Part shown: positions 63,941-64,000 of the stretch, piece after piece
Numbering within the stretch: the first letter of the stretch is position 1
Layout: each line of letters starts with the position of its first letter
DNA from: Clostridium sp. AT4
Lineage (GTDB): Bacteria > Bacillota > Clostridia > Lachnospirales > Lachnospiraceae
Direction of reading: 5' to 3'
DNA length: 64,000 nt
NCBI RefSeq assembly: GCF_001517625.2
Contig: NZ_LN999826.1
Span: forward strand, 203,021-267,020
Position numbers and translations under genes: made by a program
The notes under the pieces: generated by a model
The model's database searches: none
What the model was told of the DNA's origin: nothing
The model's input: the letters and a program-made list of their open reading frames with translations, nothing else

Positions 63941-64000
<60 letters not shown>

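Overview
The window reads as a chromosomal segment of a spore-forming, anaerobic Firmicute, most likely family Lachnospiraceae (Clostridium cluster XIVa). Evidence: the gene order holA / ywlG / rpsT / gpr / spoIIP / lepA / hemW, the nusA-infB-pnp block, the spore germination protease and SpoIIP, consensus Gram-positive promoters and ribosome-binding sites, and a 16S rRNA start at the right edge. I see no tRNA, CRISPR array or intact insertion sequence.

Layout. (1) 1 to about 6.1 kb: the right end of an integrative conjugative element of Tn916 type, with accessory genes, an orphan Dam-like methylase, a small excisionase and a tyrosine integrase; the rest of the element lies left of the window. 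(2) 6.1-10.4 kb: a low-molecular-weight phosphatase, a MATE pump with its MarR regulator, holA and ywlG. (3) 10.4-18 kb: rpsT facing the sporulation genes gpr and spoIIP, then lepA, hemW and glpK. (4) 18-25 kb: ansA-azlC-azlD on the minus strand, then nfeD, an SPFH protein, a second MATE pump, an HPr-like protein, nudC and a HAD phosphatase. (5) 25-32 kb: branched-chain amino acid genes ilvN-ilvC and leuC-leuD with two LysR regulators, and a cysteine desulfidase-like gene. (6) 32-35 kb: a lone HicB-like gene, an SLC13/ArsB-like permease and nagA. (7) 35-50.6 kb: the translation/RNA block rimP-nusA-rnpM-ylxQ-infB-rbfA-nrnA-truB-ribF, rpsO, pnp, gltX, a short UvrD-like helicase, a cobalamin adenosyltransferase and a DUF1292 protein. 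(8) 50.8-54.4 kb: a two-component system and an unusual GMP synthase.

(9) 54.4-61.1 kb is the most interesting part. It is an AT-richer genomic island inserted at the 3' end of guaA. It is framed by a 12-bp direct repeat of the last guaA codons (54414-54425 and 61123-61134), and what looks like the native guaA terminator now sits beyond the right repeat. I find no integrase in it. It carries conjugative-element debris, a TnpV gene and a five-gene operon: small RHH-type regulator, EcoRI-family adenine methylase, DUF262 plus HNH nuclease, DUF6414-like protein, and a Clp-type AAA+ ATPase with an unrecognised N-terminal domain. I infer an anti-phage or DNA-modification cassette and cannot match the whole set to a named system.

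(10) 61.2-64 kb: a split chromate-type transporter with a LysR gene, a large nested palindrome, two strong tandem rRNA promoters and the first 60 bases of a 16S rRNA gene. Two further points stand out: the GMP synthase has lost the catalytic part of its glutaminase domain, and infB carries a 7 x 42 bp in-frame minisatellite.
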